64,000 nucleotides of DNA from Astrocystis sublimbata. Lineage: Eukaryota; Ascomycota; Sordariomycetes; Xylariales; Xylariaceae. The stretch lies in contig JAJNNY010000032.1 of the NCBI GenBank assembly GCA_022453515.1, positions 62,001 to 126,000 of the forward strand, read 5' to 3'. Of the stretch, positions 12,068-25,700 are shown in pieces (position 1 is the first letter of the stretch; each line of letters begins with the position of its first letter). The translations under genes were made by a program, and so were the position numbers. Below the pieces are notes generated by a model that had not been told where the DNA came from, did no database searches, and saw nothing but the letters and a program-made list of their open reading frames with translations.

Positions 12068-14358
12068 AGAGAGACCATCTTACATCTGATTGTGTATTTA
12101 TATATATGAAGTTCGTCGCATAAAGATACCCAGGATGAAGGACCCCGAGAAAGAGCATGGATGGAATATCTCAACCCAGTCTGAGTTTTCGCTGTATTCC
12201 CAGTGGGAGTGTTTGGCATATGTATACACAGGACCAGGTGGCTCGGGGATCGACTTAGCAAACAGTGATGGAAACAAGGATATGTGGAAGGCGGATGGAA
12301 GACTCAGTCCCAATCTCAGCATAGTAATGTTTGACAGGAAAGACGCGCTTTTCGCCGCGATCGTCTTCTGACATATCCGGATGAAGTTTCCACAGCATCT
12401 AGTAGATGCCGCCTTCAAGATCACTGAAAGCTCTTTGATGAATACTAACTTTGACCTCTATTCCGTCTTCGGGCAGAAAGAAAAGTTTTCTAGGGCTCCG
12501 TGGTCTAGGATCAACACGCCTGTCTCATTTAGGGTTGACTAACCTCCGTCAACGGGAGAATAGAAGTGCTCGAAGCCGCAGTCAGGATTCCGACTTGGCT
12601 CCGCATACTGACTGATACCTCACTTGAATCATTCGATCAATACTTCATCTGTCTCGTACAAGGACAACGGCATACGACGACGGATGGAAGTTGGACCTCG
12701 CCTGCTCTTCCTATTTATACCAAGTTCCCATCGACTGACAATAGCAACCTGGATGTTCACACATACACAGGTTCCGTAAGGGAAGAATTTATTGCCCCCT
12801 TCCTATCAGACTGGCGTGAGTTGGAACGGGACATTGAATTCTTCCCCAAATTGAACAGGTACGTTGATGATTGCGTCCTGGGTGGCTGATTCGGTTCACA
12901 GACAGACAGGCAGACAGGCAGGCAGATTCCTGGACGAGCCAGCCAGCCAACGTGTGGAAAGAGATCGATCATATACGGTCCGACCCGGCCAGTGACTAGT
13001 AATCGGTTGAAGTATACTTACTTACTACTCACCGTCTTACTTTTTTCACAGGGAAGAGATTAGAAGAAAGGTAGGTAGGCAGTAGCTTTTCTCAAAAGAG
13101 GGAAATTTCAAGAACAGGGAGGGTTACATACATCAGAGGAGGGGAGGGAGCAAGAGACACTATGAGCACCTAGGGTCTGGCATGAATGGGGTACATTACA
13201 TTACATATCTACTTACTTTCTCGCTTCCTCGAGCGTCATTCTTTTCTCATGCCTAGACTGGCATCTCGTTATTACCCCCCACAGAGACCACTAGGTAGCA
13301 TAGGTAGGCAGAGATGGATATTAGTATAAAAAAATGACGGAGGTGGAGACGGAGGTAGAAAGCGACGGGCTATATATATAGGTTGGTCACGTTATTATAA
13401 CGTCAATTTCTCTCACTGGTTTTCTTGAGAAAACAGCAACAAAATGACACGCTTGTAGCAGAATCGTGGTCTGGCTAATCATACCTCTATTCATGAAGCT
13501 TGCCACATGCGCGTTACCGTTAAACGTATTAAGATATGGTATTGCCTGAGGTGATGTATAAGATAGTTATTTCAATAAGTAGAGGTTTAAGTGTAGTATA
13601 GTAGGTAGAGTATATATCCGTCAAGATCCATCAAGATCCACCAGCAACCAGTTGAATTCCCTCTCACCCTCTCTCCCGCTGTCCGTCATAGAGTGTAATA
13701 GACCAAGCATCTGCCTCTCGCAAGGCCTACGTCTGCAACCTACTAACTACGTCTCGAACTCAAATTCCAAGAAAGACGCGGCGCGACTTAAAACGTGAAT
13801 ACAGGCAAAAGAATACATAAGATAAATAAAAAGAGTAAGACGGAGGTCCAACGACCTGCCAAGAGTGATAAGACTAATAATAGAAATTCGACATTACACA
13901 AAAAGACAAAGTGTCGTATTTTTCATCTGCTCATGTTCGATCGGAATCAGGTAGGTGTAGGGGCAAAAAGGGGGGTATCCAGATAATTAGAAGAAGTAGA
14001 AGAAAGAAGAAAAAAATCGCTTGTGCCACTTCGATCAGGTAGTGGCGCTTGCTTTTTTTTTTTCCTTTGGAAGACTTTATTCGAAGACTAATTTCCATCC
14101 GCCGGCTTTTAAGAAAACACAAAAATAAAATAAATAAAGTGACAACAAACGGAACAAATCGCCTTCCCTTCCTTGTCCGTCTCTCTCAAGATGTTGCCAA
14201 AAGAATTAGAACGCCTACCAGACCTGAAGAACGCATCTGGCCATTCGACATGTCTGGTCTTAGGCGGATCATCATGTCCCTACATGAACATCGTCAAACC
14301 ACCCTGCCTGTAACCCGGCCTTCCCGTGTCAGCATCCACTATCCTTGTCTCACCAACA
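12068..14358. other. Convergent 3' intergenic region with microsatellite
   Basis: This lies between the stops of the amino-acid transporter (+) and the RhoGAP (-). It contains a CAGA/CAGG microsatellite at about 12896-12925, AT-rich tracts and a short imperfect palindrome at 13389-13403 (7-bp arms). ORFs on both strands lack any domain. Part of it is presumably 3' UTR of both genes. Confidence 0.45.
12896..12925. repeat. CAGA/CAGG microsatellite
   Basis: About 30 nt of alternating cagacagg-type tetranucleotides with a few interruptions, in non-coding DNA downstream of the amino-acid transporter. Confidence 0.8.
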
Positions 14359-17215
14359 TCATTCGTGACTTGGAATTTGGCTCGCCTCGGACTTGGGCAG
14401 CGTCTCGCTCTGTACCGTTTGTGCAGGCGGCGGGGAGATGGGCTGTGGTACTTCCTTGGGCGGCCCTTCCTTGGGAGGCGGAGGTTTCATTTCATCCGAG
14501 TCTTGCGCTGGCGATTGACCCACGACGGGCCTCTTTTCATCCATACTCCTCTTCACGTCCACACTCTTGCTTCTTGTAGGAAGAAACCCAAGGCCTTGTT
14601 CTGGGGGGGATTTGGCGCGTTTATCTACCGTCTCCTTGGCCTCTCGGTACTTGTGTCTTATCCACCCAAGCGGCCCTCTGGAATCATCTTTCTCCCTGGA
14701 CCCGGCCTCACTTTCCGCCCACGCCGCGTTTACATCTGAAGAGTCACCAGTCCAGCTTTTTCGCGGACGCTGACTGCTCCCAACAGTTGAACTGCTAGTT
14801 TCCGCGTTTTGGTTATTGCCCAGTATGCCCATCATGTCATCCTTGCGCCTAGAAATGCGCCAACGGCGCTTCGATTCCTTTTCGGTGAATTCCGTGGACG
14901 AAAAAGGGGCGGCTAGCTCCTCGTGGTGATCTCCATCAGAGGCATCGTTGTACGAGGAGTGCAGCGAGGCTGATTGCGATGCCTTGGTTCCCAATGAAAC
15001 AGCGCTATGGTCGCCATTACCCGGGAGCGCGTCTGGTGGTGCTTGAGACGCTCTCGGAGTGGGCTCAGACGGTGTCTCGATGGAGGCACCATTCTCGGCC
15101 AATGCAGGTTCTAACGTCGTCACTTTTCCAGGAGGGTCGGAAGCTTCAGCGACCGGAGACCCAATAGCCGAATGCGTCAGAGAAGCGGTTGAGCTCTGCG
15201 CGCTTGGATTGGTGCTGCTTGGTATCCGCTTCTTACGTAGCTTGTTGGGTTGCCTCCTCTCACTGTCCGAGTTTGGGGACCGTTGGAAGATACTCTGCAG
15301 ATTCTTTTCCTTTGACGGCGTCGCGATATTAGAAGGGGGGCCCAACAGTCTCTCCTGGCTTCTGGCTATGATGGATTGTCCTGAGCTCTGAACAGCAGCT
15401 GGGCCTGCGGACAATGAGGCCGCGGCCGGGGTCGCTGATGATTTATCCATGTGCTCCGATCTCCCAGTAACCGCTGAAGGGAACTTGGCAGCAGGGGAGG
15501 GAGACGGAGACGGAGATAGAGATGGGGAGGCAGGAGAAGGAGAGGCGGGCGCTACTGCTACTGCAGGCGAATGTTGCCGAGAGGGGAACCGCCCGGTTTG
15601 AAGAAGGGGAGATCTCTTCGACGGAAGGGTATTACTACGGCCCAGCCCGCTGCCTGGTGTTGTGATGGAAGGGCTATTAGGAGTCGATGCTCCGTTCGAA
15701 TAGCGTGAATGACGGGAATGGCGTGAAGAGGTCGAGCGGTTTCGACGTATCGTGCCGTCCCTGGTGACGCTCTCGGCTCCAGCACTGGCGTTGGATGCGG
15801 ACCGCATGATGCCACCTTGGCGGTTGGGCGTGCTTGGGGCAACAATTTTCGGCGTTCCTTTCTCGATCTCCTGCTTTGTCTGTTCATCCGTGCCAGTGCC
15901 TTGCATACCGATCAAGAAATGGTCTTGGTGTTCAATCAAGAAAATGAGGACACATTGGTTGAGACGATACTCCTCGGGCGCCATAGCGTGTTGTGGGTGA
16001 GACAGCATGCCCGGCTGGAAGATTGCGGCTAGGTTCTGAGCTGTCATGAGGTTTTCGTCGGCTTTAGCAGCAAATACCGCGAGAAGATCTAGGATGTACA
16101 GCAAAAGCTGGCGGTTCAATGGAGGCAAGTTCTTAATCAGCTGCTGATACTTCTCGACGGCCTCTTGCTGGTCGAAGTTGTCGAGTAGCTGAGTGCCTTC
16201 AGTATCGCCTACAGCTTGCTTCGTATGGCCTCGTAGCGGTGCTCGAAAGTCCTGGTACAATTCCAACGGGACGACCGGCTCGGGGAGGTCGTTCAGGTAG
16301 CGCCGGAGAACGTTGGCGGCATCATGCACAGTATATCCATCCCACACAAGCCCTTTACCGTACCGGTCTGGCGAATCGAATTGGATCTTCAGTTCTTTGA
16401 TGCGCTTTTCTGAGCCGTTGAGTCGAAAGATGCCCTCCACACTTGTGGCTATCAGAACCGTTAGCAGCCACACCTTCCATCCCAAAAGACTGAAGTCACA
16501 CCTTTCTCTTTGAGGAACACGCCACATTTAGCCACTACGATAGGCACATAGCCATATATGTAGCTCTGGCCATCCTCGTCGATGAGCGAGATGGCAACAT
16601 TGGCGTAGGTGATGCTTTGCCGGAGGGGGATACCAAAAATGCCCTGGGGCCGTGTGTCCGCTTGCGTGTCTGTTTGAAAACTGGTCAGCCAACTTCCGAT
16701 GACCCGCTGCATGGCAAATCGCGCAAGGATGCGGATTCAAATAGCTTGGTGTCGCAAGATCGTGCAGATTCATCGGCGGCGGTAGCAGTACAGCTGTGAG
16801 GCGCATCCCATCAAGTCTGGGCAGGAGCTCCCAAGACACGGGTTTCGTCGGGTTGCCGTGCTCACAGCGCCAGACAAAACAGAGAGAAGCAGTAATAATG
16901 GGAGGGAGAGCGGGGGCAGCAACAAAGAGCCGGGGAATTGCGATCATGAGTGCGAAGTCGTCATGCGATAAAGGGGACAATGGGAAGATAGGTCTAGCTC
17001 GGGGAGCGGCCGACCTGGCATGGCAAGCGCTTACCTCGGGTCTCGTGGTGTCTCGTGGGCTGAACCTGGAACTTCTTCCACCACGACTTGAGGTCGGCGC
17101 GTTTACTCGGGGGCGACGCAGGCATCTGAGGGGTTTGGGGCGGGGGGTGCGGTAGCGACGGTGTTTGGCTCGACTGGAGTTGCCTGGATGGGGTGACAGC
17201 AGTAGCTGAGGTCAT
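14359..17215 (-). CDS. Rho GTPase-activating protein, Sac7/Bag7 type
   Basis: Three exons (17215-17035, 16669-16502, 16448-14359) join in frame to 812 aa. The N-terminus is Pro-rich, followed by KSWWKKFQVQP (about 46-56). The RhoGAP domain spans about 70-290: FGIPLRQSITYANVAIS, then GYVPIVVAKCGVFL, the arginine finger in VEGIFRLNGS (R125), and HDAANVLRRYLNDLPEPVVP. The remaining ~500 residues are Ser/Pro/Arg-rich and disordered, with an SPSLSPSPSPSP tract and SR-rich patches likely to be phosphorylated. Sac7-type GAPs switch off Rho1 in the cell-wall-integrity and actin pathways; that role here is inference from the family. An in-frame ATG 81 nt further upstream (17296) would add 27 residues. 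I chose 17215 because protein-like composition starts there. The unspliced minus-strand frame upstream of exon 3 is intronic. Confidence 0.92.
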
Positions 17216-18499
17216 GGTGTCAACGACGCGCAGGTGGCCGCAGGCGTTGTAGAGGCGAGAGGAATGCGACGGGAGAGCTGACGGCAGCGCACGCAATTGT
17301 CCTGCTCAGCCTCGTTAATCACTAGGGTGGTGGTGTTGGGTGTCCAGTTGATCACGAATATTGGATAGTTTCAAAAGAATGCGCTTGTGAGGAAGACATA
17401 AACGTGGCGGACAGAGGGCGCAGGTGATGACGGCGATGACGAACGAGACTGTGATGGATCAGTCGATTGGCCGCTGCGTCGACCAGAACGACACAGCCGC
17501 CGCGGCACGGGCGTGATCGAAGTCGGGAGCAGGATCAAGAGAACGTACTCGGCTGTCACTTGAATTACGTGGATGGCCGTGGTCGAGCGGGCATGGACCG
17601 ATTCGGTAAGCAGAGCGCCGTTGTATACGACGACGGGCGCTGTTCGAGCGGAAGCGTGGGGCGCGGTGAGGATCGGTTGCGTATGCTCGGAGCGAGTTGA
17701 GGACAGCGCTCGCGTCAGGCGTCGGCACGAATTTGGTGTTCGCTGGCGGGATAGGCGCCGAGTCTGCCTGTGTAGCTGCAGGTTCCGTCTGCGTGTCTGA
17801 CTGAGCGAAAGACTGAGTGGGCGATTGTTTCGGATGCAACTTGCACGCTGTGTGCGTTTACACGCATGAGAGGGACAACGAGGGTAGTGGCGGCGAAAAG
17901 TCAAGACGGCGACTCGCTGTACTGGGTAATGCTACTGGGTCGCAGTGATGGCAGGACGTGGTATGGGGAGGGAGATGGTGGCCTCGAGCCTTGTCGGTTG
18001 GCAGCCTTGCAGGCCGGTATGTACGGCGGAGGTTGTTGGGCTTCTCGGCCTGGGCGATGCCGTTGGCGATGGCGATGGCGATGGTATATACAGCTGTTGT
18101 GGAATGTAGAGTTGGGAGGATCAACCGCCGCTGACAGAAGCTGGCTGGAGCGAGCGACGGGGTGGTTGCTGGCTCGCTGCCCAGGTGGTCTAGTACAACT
18201 GCCCAGGTGTCTAGTGGTGTTGTCCCTCTGCCACTAGGAAGTAGGTACATGTACCTTAGCCCGCCAACCCACTAGGAGGTACCTCATCTACCCACTTCAG
18301 GTAATATCGTCGTTCTTGGTTGGTCCCGTGCAACGGGTCGTCACTCCTAATGCTAGCGGATGCGGTTAGTGCAACTGTACGAGTACCTGCCGAGTGCCAC
18401 GTACAATTATAGATTTCTTATGCTGCTACGTGCTACTCCTATTAGAAGAGGAGGACACTTGGGTAAGTGGCAGTGATGCAGGTAGTGAGGAGTGGTGGG

Positions 18500-18515
18500 T
18501 AGGTACATGTACCTA
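18500..18515. repeat. 16-bp perfect palindrome TAGGTACATGTACCTA
   Basis: The two halves are exact reverse complements. The identical 16-mer occurs again at 28975-28990, and a 14-bp version lies nearby at 18243-18256. All copies are in non-coding DNA. Confidence 0.9.
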
Positions 18516-20116
18516 TGTAGTGATGGATTGCAGTCATGATCTGCCCCTCGCACTGCCCAGTGGGCGAGATAGCAACATAAGCAGGACTTGTAAAATGGGG
18601 AGAGCAGGAAAACGAGGACAGGCCGACAGCGACGAGGCAGGGCGCCAACAGAACTGCGCAAGGTGCGTCAGGGCAGGCGCGCGGACTGGCCGTTGGAAGG
18701 TGAGTGAGTACTACTGTACCTACCTGCCCCTTCTTACACTGGCGGGTCTGGGCTGTCGCTGGAACCGTACCTACGTACCTTCTTTTCCTAGTGCGGCGGG
18801 GGGGGGGAATATGAGGGGATGACATCTTGAGAGACCTTGCTCGAGTGCCCAAAACAGCAGCAACCCCAGACCGATCTCACCTGCCTCATTGTGTAAGGAC
18901 CTAATACAGTTAGGTAGGTACGTCTACTATGGCGACATTAGGTAACTTCAGTTGCAAATTCATATCTGCAAATCTTGACGAGTTATGGTTCCAGAGACAA
19001 ATCCCATCTATCAGGACCTCAATCTTATGAGCCATTGTAGGCATCTTGGGTGTTTGGATGATGTCGAGGTGAACGCTAACCTGCCTGCGGGAGGTTGAAC
19101 CCGGTGGCAGATCAAGGTGCATACATCCCTTCATGCCTACTTAAGCACCTACTTACGTGTAAATTGCCCATGAGAAGATGATCGGTGAATATAATGCCAT
19201 TGTCGCTGTTGCCCTCCACCCCTCAGGTGGCACTGGTGAGTTGTGGGTGCACACTACAGACGCCTCGAGAGAATACATGGCCCTGCTGTGACGTTTAAAC
19301 CGTTCAGACCGTTTAGACCGTCGGCCTGGGGCCTTCTTACCCAATCATCACCGGTGCATATGCATAGCGGCGTGCTCTACCAGGCACCGTTTCTCTCTAC
19401 ACCTGCAGTTATAGCTCGGCGGCCCATTCAGGGAGAGAGCGCCTAGCTCACTTGGGTAAGTGAGACGGACTCTCTGAACGTACCCGAAAAAGACCAAGAT
19501 ACATGTATGTAGATGCCATGAAGAATGCATGAATGCGATGGGTACGATACGTTGAGCAAAACCTGCAAGGTAGTCGTTCTTACGAAGAGGCCGGCAAAGC
19601 GTGCTTTCCGGTCGCCGACAGTCCATCGTGATCCCTAGGTACTTACCTCCAACGCCGTGGTTTGCTCAATCGGACACGAATATCTGAAAATGGATACAAC
19701 TGGCGCGGAATACGTACACACATTGTTGTTGGGCATCTCGGGTATCTCGCAGAATTAGGATGATCCCAGCTTCAGAGATCTGGTCAACGGACGAGAGATG
19801 AGGCTGACCGACCACGTTGCGCTTGGTCGCTTGATCGCTTGATGTGGTGTCGGCCAGTCCCAATTTCAATCGACGCCCCTGGCCATCTTAGTTTGTTTGG
19901 CCCAAACCAGCATCTTCGGTTTCATGCATGATTCTGTCATCTGTTCTTCTTCAAGTCACTGACTAAACTAGAAAGAGAGATAGATACAACAATCTAACTC
20001 GGTTCCTGTTTTGGTCCCCCGGAGGTTCTCGTGACGACTGGCCCGACACGCGGCTCCCGGGCGGCCGCCCATCCAACTGGAGAAATGCAGAGTTTCGTAT
20101 CTCATCAGATCTGCTG

Positions 20117-20136
20117 CTGGCTGGCTGGCTGGCTGG
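20117..20136. repeat. (CTGG)5 microsatellite
   Basis: Five perfect CTGG units in the gene-poor region between the RhoGAP gene and ATG1. Confidence 0.9.
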
Positions 20137-22728
20137 CAAGGGCAAATCTTGGGCAAAACAACGCCTTAAGTTGATAGACATATTATTCATGCCTTTCGTC
20201 GGAGATTCAGGCCATATGCGCAGGCTGATCGACAGGCCAACAACTGATATGACGTTAGGTGCCGCAGATCACGTCAGTTTCTTAGGCTCGCCAATCCATG
20301 CCCGCCATGGTTCTTTCTGTTCATAGGAGCACTTCCCGGCCCTGTCAGAACGCGAAAGACCCTACATCACTTCGTATCAATCATCCGGCATCACGTTTTT
20401 ACCGAACTCCCATTATGGATGCGCGATGGCATCACGCACCTATACGCAGGCCCGGCAGGATTTTGTGTGCAGTAAAAGGAAATACCTACGGCCATATCTC
20501 TCAAGCAACACCGACTTGCACGGAATGGTCCGGGCAGGGGTCTTGGCACGGCTTGGGTCTTAGCTTAGGCCTTTGGATTTATACTTAGTAAGTAGCGAGT
20601 AGATGCCTCAAGTTACGCTAGATCTACAGGGTCTGCACAGGGTCTCTCCCTCCTCTGAGTTCTCTACTACATAATATGTCGTCAACCCACAATCTGCAAT
20701 CAACTCAGTATTGCATTTTATCTTACAAGTCCACCGAGACAACGTCACAGTACCAAAATAGCACATACATAGGTCGAAGAGACCTAGGACCTACCCCTCA
20801 CGGGGCGATGTGCACAATGCTACCTAGATGCCTAGGTCTTTATTACATGATGCCAAAACCTGGATTTCTGGTGGGCATGAATACTACCATGCGCACACTT
20901 AGCTACTCTAGCGCGCCTTGGGGGTCTGTGGTCTGTTAAAAGGTGTCCCCGCAAAGTGGCAACAGAGCGAGCCTTGGCCTTGGCCGGGCCCCAGCGAGCT
21001 GACTCGTTTGGTAATTTCAAAGTTGTCGTCATACCTACTCACCTTGGCTTGGGCATCTACGGTAGCGCGCGGTAACGCAGAGCCACTACTCATAGTTCCG
21101 GCTAAGTTTCACACAAGTCTAATAGCTCATTGCCACTAGAGCTAGAGCTGAGCTAGCCTAAGTTGTCGATCCAGTTGAGCCTCATTCATATAGCGTAGAC
21201 AAAGAGATGTAGTATTCATCGGTGTAGTTTATTATGCTTCACAGATAACATGGTCAAATAGGGCAAGACCGAACAACTGTATAATGAATGATGTGCAATT
21301 CTTTTACTCTAAAATCGATGAATATAATGCTATGCAACCTATGCCCCGCCAGGTATTAATTAGCAAGAATGGTAAAAAATTCATAACTCAACCATGTTCT
21401 TTCATCCTCTTCCATCGTCCTTAACAGAAATTCTTATTATCTCCTGGAATGGTTGGGGCAACTCCCGGGTTTATACTCAACTCTTTCTGGGAATGGCGGT
21501 GAACACTGTTTGACATTCGCCTGACATACATTCTCACTTGACCTCCATGAGCAACCGCAACCTGAGTATTTGTAAACGTACTTGTAGCACATCTTGGAGA
21601 GTGTATCTGTTGCGAAGGTGATTATAGAGTTGCCCGACGAAGTACTAGAAGCTGACGACTGAAACTTTGCAGATCGATAATTTGTTTGTATCGGCTGGCA
21701 CAGCTTTTATTTTGAATGGAAATATGTCGTCAGACTCTGATGTTAATATTGTTTACGGAATCAGAAACCTTTGCATTCAAACGGCTCACTGATTGCGGGC
21801 GTTCATATACCGGAATCAATAGAACAGTGTTGTTTGAGCCAACATGCTTGTTTTGCAGGCAAAGACTACCGTTACTCGACCGAGTGGAAGAATAAAGAAA
21901 TCAAGGACTCTGCTAAGGAGTACGTTCTGAGGAAACTGCTTTCACTATTCTTTTCTGGTCCTATGTCGCTATGTACCTAGATATGCACTTGGTTCAATCG
22001 CAGTTGGCTTTCTCATGCGTGCGCCATGGTCGAAATAGAATGCTGGGTTTCTCGGTCTGTTGTTGGTTCCACGCAATCAATCTAGTCCCATGTATACCCA
22101 TGCCGAAACCACAAAACAGGCACAAAGCCTGACGTGAGAGAACGTGCAACAGTACTTTGATCAAATGAAATTCCCAACCCTATCATATTGCCCAACCCAG
22201 GAGACGTAGCCGTATACACTAATAAAACAGAATAAGGTAAAAGAGTTATATGCAAGGTCTAATCTTTGCACCGGGAAATAGTCCCAATAAGCATGACAAG
22301 TCATCCAACCAGGAAAGAGGATCAGCTTAATGAGCGCTCATGGGTCACCGGTCCCATCAAGCATATGAATTGCTGAGCAGAAGATCAAAGGCGAATTCAA
22401 CGTTGCCTATACAAGGGCACGAGCGGATACTCGCTTAGGTCCGGAAATTTGGGATGAACCAGAAGATGTTTGATAAGGAAATGTAATGAGAAGAAAACCG
22501 CATCAAGAACGCCAGAGCGGGGGGGTGATTGTTCCCACGATGTAAAAGCCCCCATGCGTAACGCCATTCAATGAACAAGGCAGGAAAAAGGGGGGACCCC
22601 ATTAACTAGCTGCCGCAAAAAAACCATGAAATAAGTTTCCAAGGCCGCGGGGCGCAAGCGGAAGTTGTATCGCAATCTTATTCGTATCGTCGTAAATCAT
22701 GAAATCTCACTCTCGCACTTCACGAGAT

Positions 22729-25700
22729 TTAGTTGGGAACACTCCGTGGCGTGTTCTCTTCGCTCCGCTTACGGGGCAGGCCATGTGACTGAGCCTTCGA
22801 TGCATTTGCAATCATCTGCATTTTCTTTCGAAGCGTTGTAAGTCTTACAGAAATCATCTGAATCACTGTATGACTGGTTAGCTCAGCACTTTGATCGGTT
22901 TGAGGTAGTGAATACTTACTCTTATTAACCGCCAGCTGATCATCCTGGTTGATTTCTGTCGAAGCTTCTTGGATATCGCGGTCCATCTTTGAAGCTCCCG
23001 ATGACCGTCTTTTGCTTGAGATATCCTCGTCATTATCGAGTACAGCCTCAAGCATTCGTATGGCCGTAATATAAGAGAGTTCGCAACCAATCAAGTCTTC
23101 GTTTGCAATTTCGTTGATGGCGGCCGCCCGACTCATATCGATGGCTCGGTCGTACATCAGCTTCTCAGCACTGATACCAGGTGTCAACACGATGCCCTCA
23201 GCACTCGAGCCCCCAGGCACGATGGCTTCGACAGTGTTGTTGTTCGGATGACGCACGTGATCTTCAGGGAGTTGCTGCTGAGCTTCGATTAACTTGAGCT
23301 TCACAACTTCAGCTTTCTCGAGCGTTTCATTGAACCGTTTCCGAACCCACTGAACAGCGGAATTAACCCTTGTTACAAGACTTTGGGCACTGGCTGCATC
23401 ACGTCCAGTGACATGTTGTGTTGCCGTCGATTCGCTCTTAGCCTTACGTGCCCACCAAATACTGGCAATATCCATCGATTTCGCGAGAAGAGAAAGCGCC
23501 TTGACATACAACACAAGTGCCTCCTCCGAAAGAACAACAATAGCCTCAACTGTGAGACCATCCTCATCATCCGAGCCAAGGTTTTCAGCAAGTAGCCCTC
23601 CGAGGCCCTCCTCTACTGATGGGGCAAGTGGGACGAGTTGTTTGTACTTGACTTCTGCGAAGCCCCAGACAACATCACTGCGTGTGGCAAAATCTTCGAT
23701 ACACTGGGCAACCCGGAGATCCTCATCGATAGGGACTCCTTGGCGACCGTCCGTGATGAGACCCATGGGCGTGTTTGGTGTAGGATACGATGGGAAAGGA
23801 TTGTACATCTGAGGGGGCGATGTACCTTTGCCGAGCATATGGGAGGGGTATTTGATGCCGAAGAGTCTCAAGCTAGCATCTTGAATCGCTTTCGAGATCA
23901 CCGAGGCAGTCGAACCGGGACTCCCCGACATATTCTTTTCATAGGACCCGCGATGGTGGTTATCTGGTCGCTGTCGCCCTTGGGCTATCTGCAAGGCACT
24001 GGATGGTTGAGCTGGAACGGCCCCGGTGGTTGACCTGGGGTCCCCTTGTTGTGTAGCGCGTCGAACTACTTGTCCTGATCGCGAGGGGATAACATGTGCC
24101 TGTGTGTCTTTGGCAGCAAGCTCATCTGCAAATGCGTTCACTTCCACATGTTTCTTTTCCACAACCACATAGTCTCTCTCGAAAGCGATTTCGTGAGCGA
24201 CCCTTTCTCGATCATCCCCTGCTGAGGTATAATATCTACCCTGCTCTCTATCCGTGGTGTTATCCACATTTGAAGTTAGTGGTTTGTCGTCCCGTGAAAC
24301 ACGGTTGATTGACAAGTTAGAGTTGGCACGATTCCGTCGCTCCTCTGTAAGGGCTGATTTCGTATATGCCGACCGTGATGATGGAACAGCAGGAGGGCGT
24401 TGGATACCAAGACCAGGCGCAATGTCATCTGATGCTACACGACCTGATTGTACGGTATACTGAGCTGGGTCGAATTGAGTCTCGACTTCTGATGCGGTAG
24501 ATAAAGGCGACAATCTTGATTTGTCTCGGGGTGATGATTGATCCAACTCTCGACTCGCTATGCCTGTGTCACTTCTGTAACGTTGGTGCGTCGACAAACG
24601 TCGTTCTAACTGTGGCTCTTCTGTTTTGGAGAGAGCCCGCAAGTCTCTGGAAGAGAGTCGATGCGGCTTTGGGATGTCATCTTCAATCAGCCCAGGAATG
24701 GGCTCTGAAATAACATCATGATTGAAAAAGTCCTCGAAACTCATTCTTTCGACTGGCTTACGCTTCAACAAAGCACGGATGAGGGCCTTGATATTGGGTG
24801 TCACCTGAACTTCCTTGGGGAATTTGATGTTATCATTGTTCGCGTCAATTTTGCGGATCAGGTCAACATGGTTGCTTGCTCGGAACGGGGGCTTTCCGCT
24901 TATCATCTCATAGGCTACGGTCCCTACAGACCAAAGATCGGCCTTGGCATCATACCGCTCGTAACGAAGTATCTCGGGTGCCATGTACAAGGGCGAGCCA
25001 CATAGAGTTTCTGCGAGTGAGGTGGATGGTAGAACCCGGGCAAACCCGAAATCTGCTAGCTTCAACATTGGTAGGGATTGCAATCCAACTGCGGGTATCA
25101 GTGAATCTTGACTGGCGCTGAGGACTGGCCGGCTTTCCTGGTTTGTCGCTCGGTAGGTGATAGATGGAAGTAGTAGGAGGTTTTGAGGCTTGATATCTCG
25201 ATGAACAAAGTTGCCTTCTCGTAGGAATTGCAGGGCGCTGGCGAGTTGCTTCAGGAAATGTCGAATCACAACTTCATTTAGGCCAGATCCGGGGACACTA
25301 GGATATTTCCGCGCCAGGTCGCAAGTCGCAGGATGTGTGATGAGCTTGTCCCTTTTTCTGATAAATAGGGAGAGGTCTCCAAGCTCGCAGTACTCCATGA
25401 TGAGATTGATGTGCGTTGACGACTCGACACAGTCGTGCAAGGCGACGATATGCGGATGTCGGAGCTTTTTCAGAATCTTGATTTCGCTGTACAGGTTTTC
25501 TTTCAACTTTTTGTTCAAGCGGGCAAGCTCGACGGATTTGATGGCGACTGCGGCACCGGATACCTGGATAATTGATGTTAGCTGACTGTTAGTCTCAATA
25601 ATGAGTCTATGGTTGGGGATGATACGCCGCCGCATACGGACCACAGTAAATGCAGTTCCATGGTCGTCAAGGTATATTGGGGGCACGGACGGTGTTGACA

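Larger units (their letters stand above)
17216..22728. other. 5.5-kb gene-poor region between RhoGAP and ATG1
   Basis: Nothing in any frame is convincingly coding. The part next to the RhoGAP start (to about 18.2 kb) is GC-rich and probably holds its promoter and leader. The region carries two copies of an AGGTACATGTACCT palindrome (18242 and 18500), a (CTGG)5 microsatellite at 20117-20136, and scattered TACCTAC/GTAGGTA words. The segment from about 21.1 to 22.7 kb is AT-richer and includes the 3' flank of ATG1. Confidence 0.5.

Noticed and set aside
16449..16527. Extension of RhoGAP exon 3 upstream to an ATG at 16527
   Set aside because: That stretch reads in the wrong frame for the domain. 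Splicing 16502 to 16448 restores the FLKEK|ATSVEGIFRL join.
17459..17839. Possible additional coding exon upstream of the RhoGAP gene (Ser/Thr/Pro-rich minus-strand frame)
   Set aside because: The frame begins at a TTG, not ATG, and has no splice link to exon 1 that I could support. More likely leader or promoter DNA.
19085..19115. Second tRNA-like motif (GGTTGAACCC)
   Set aside because: The T-loop does not match the GTTCRA consensus and no cloverleaf can be drawn.
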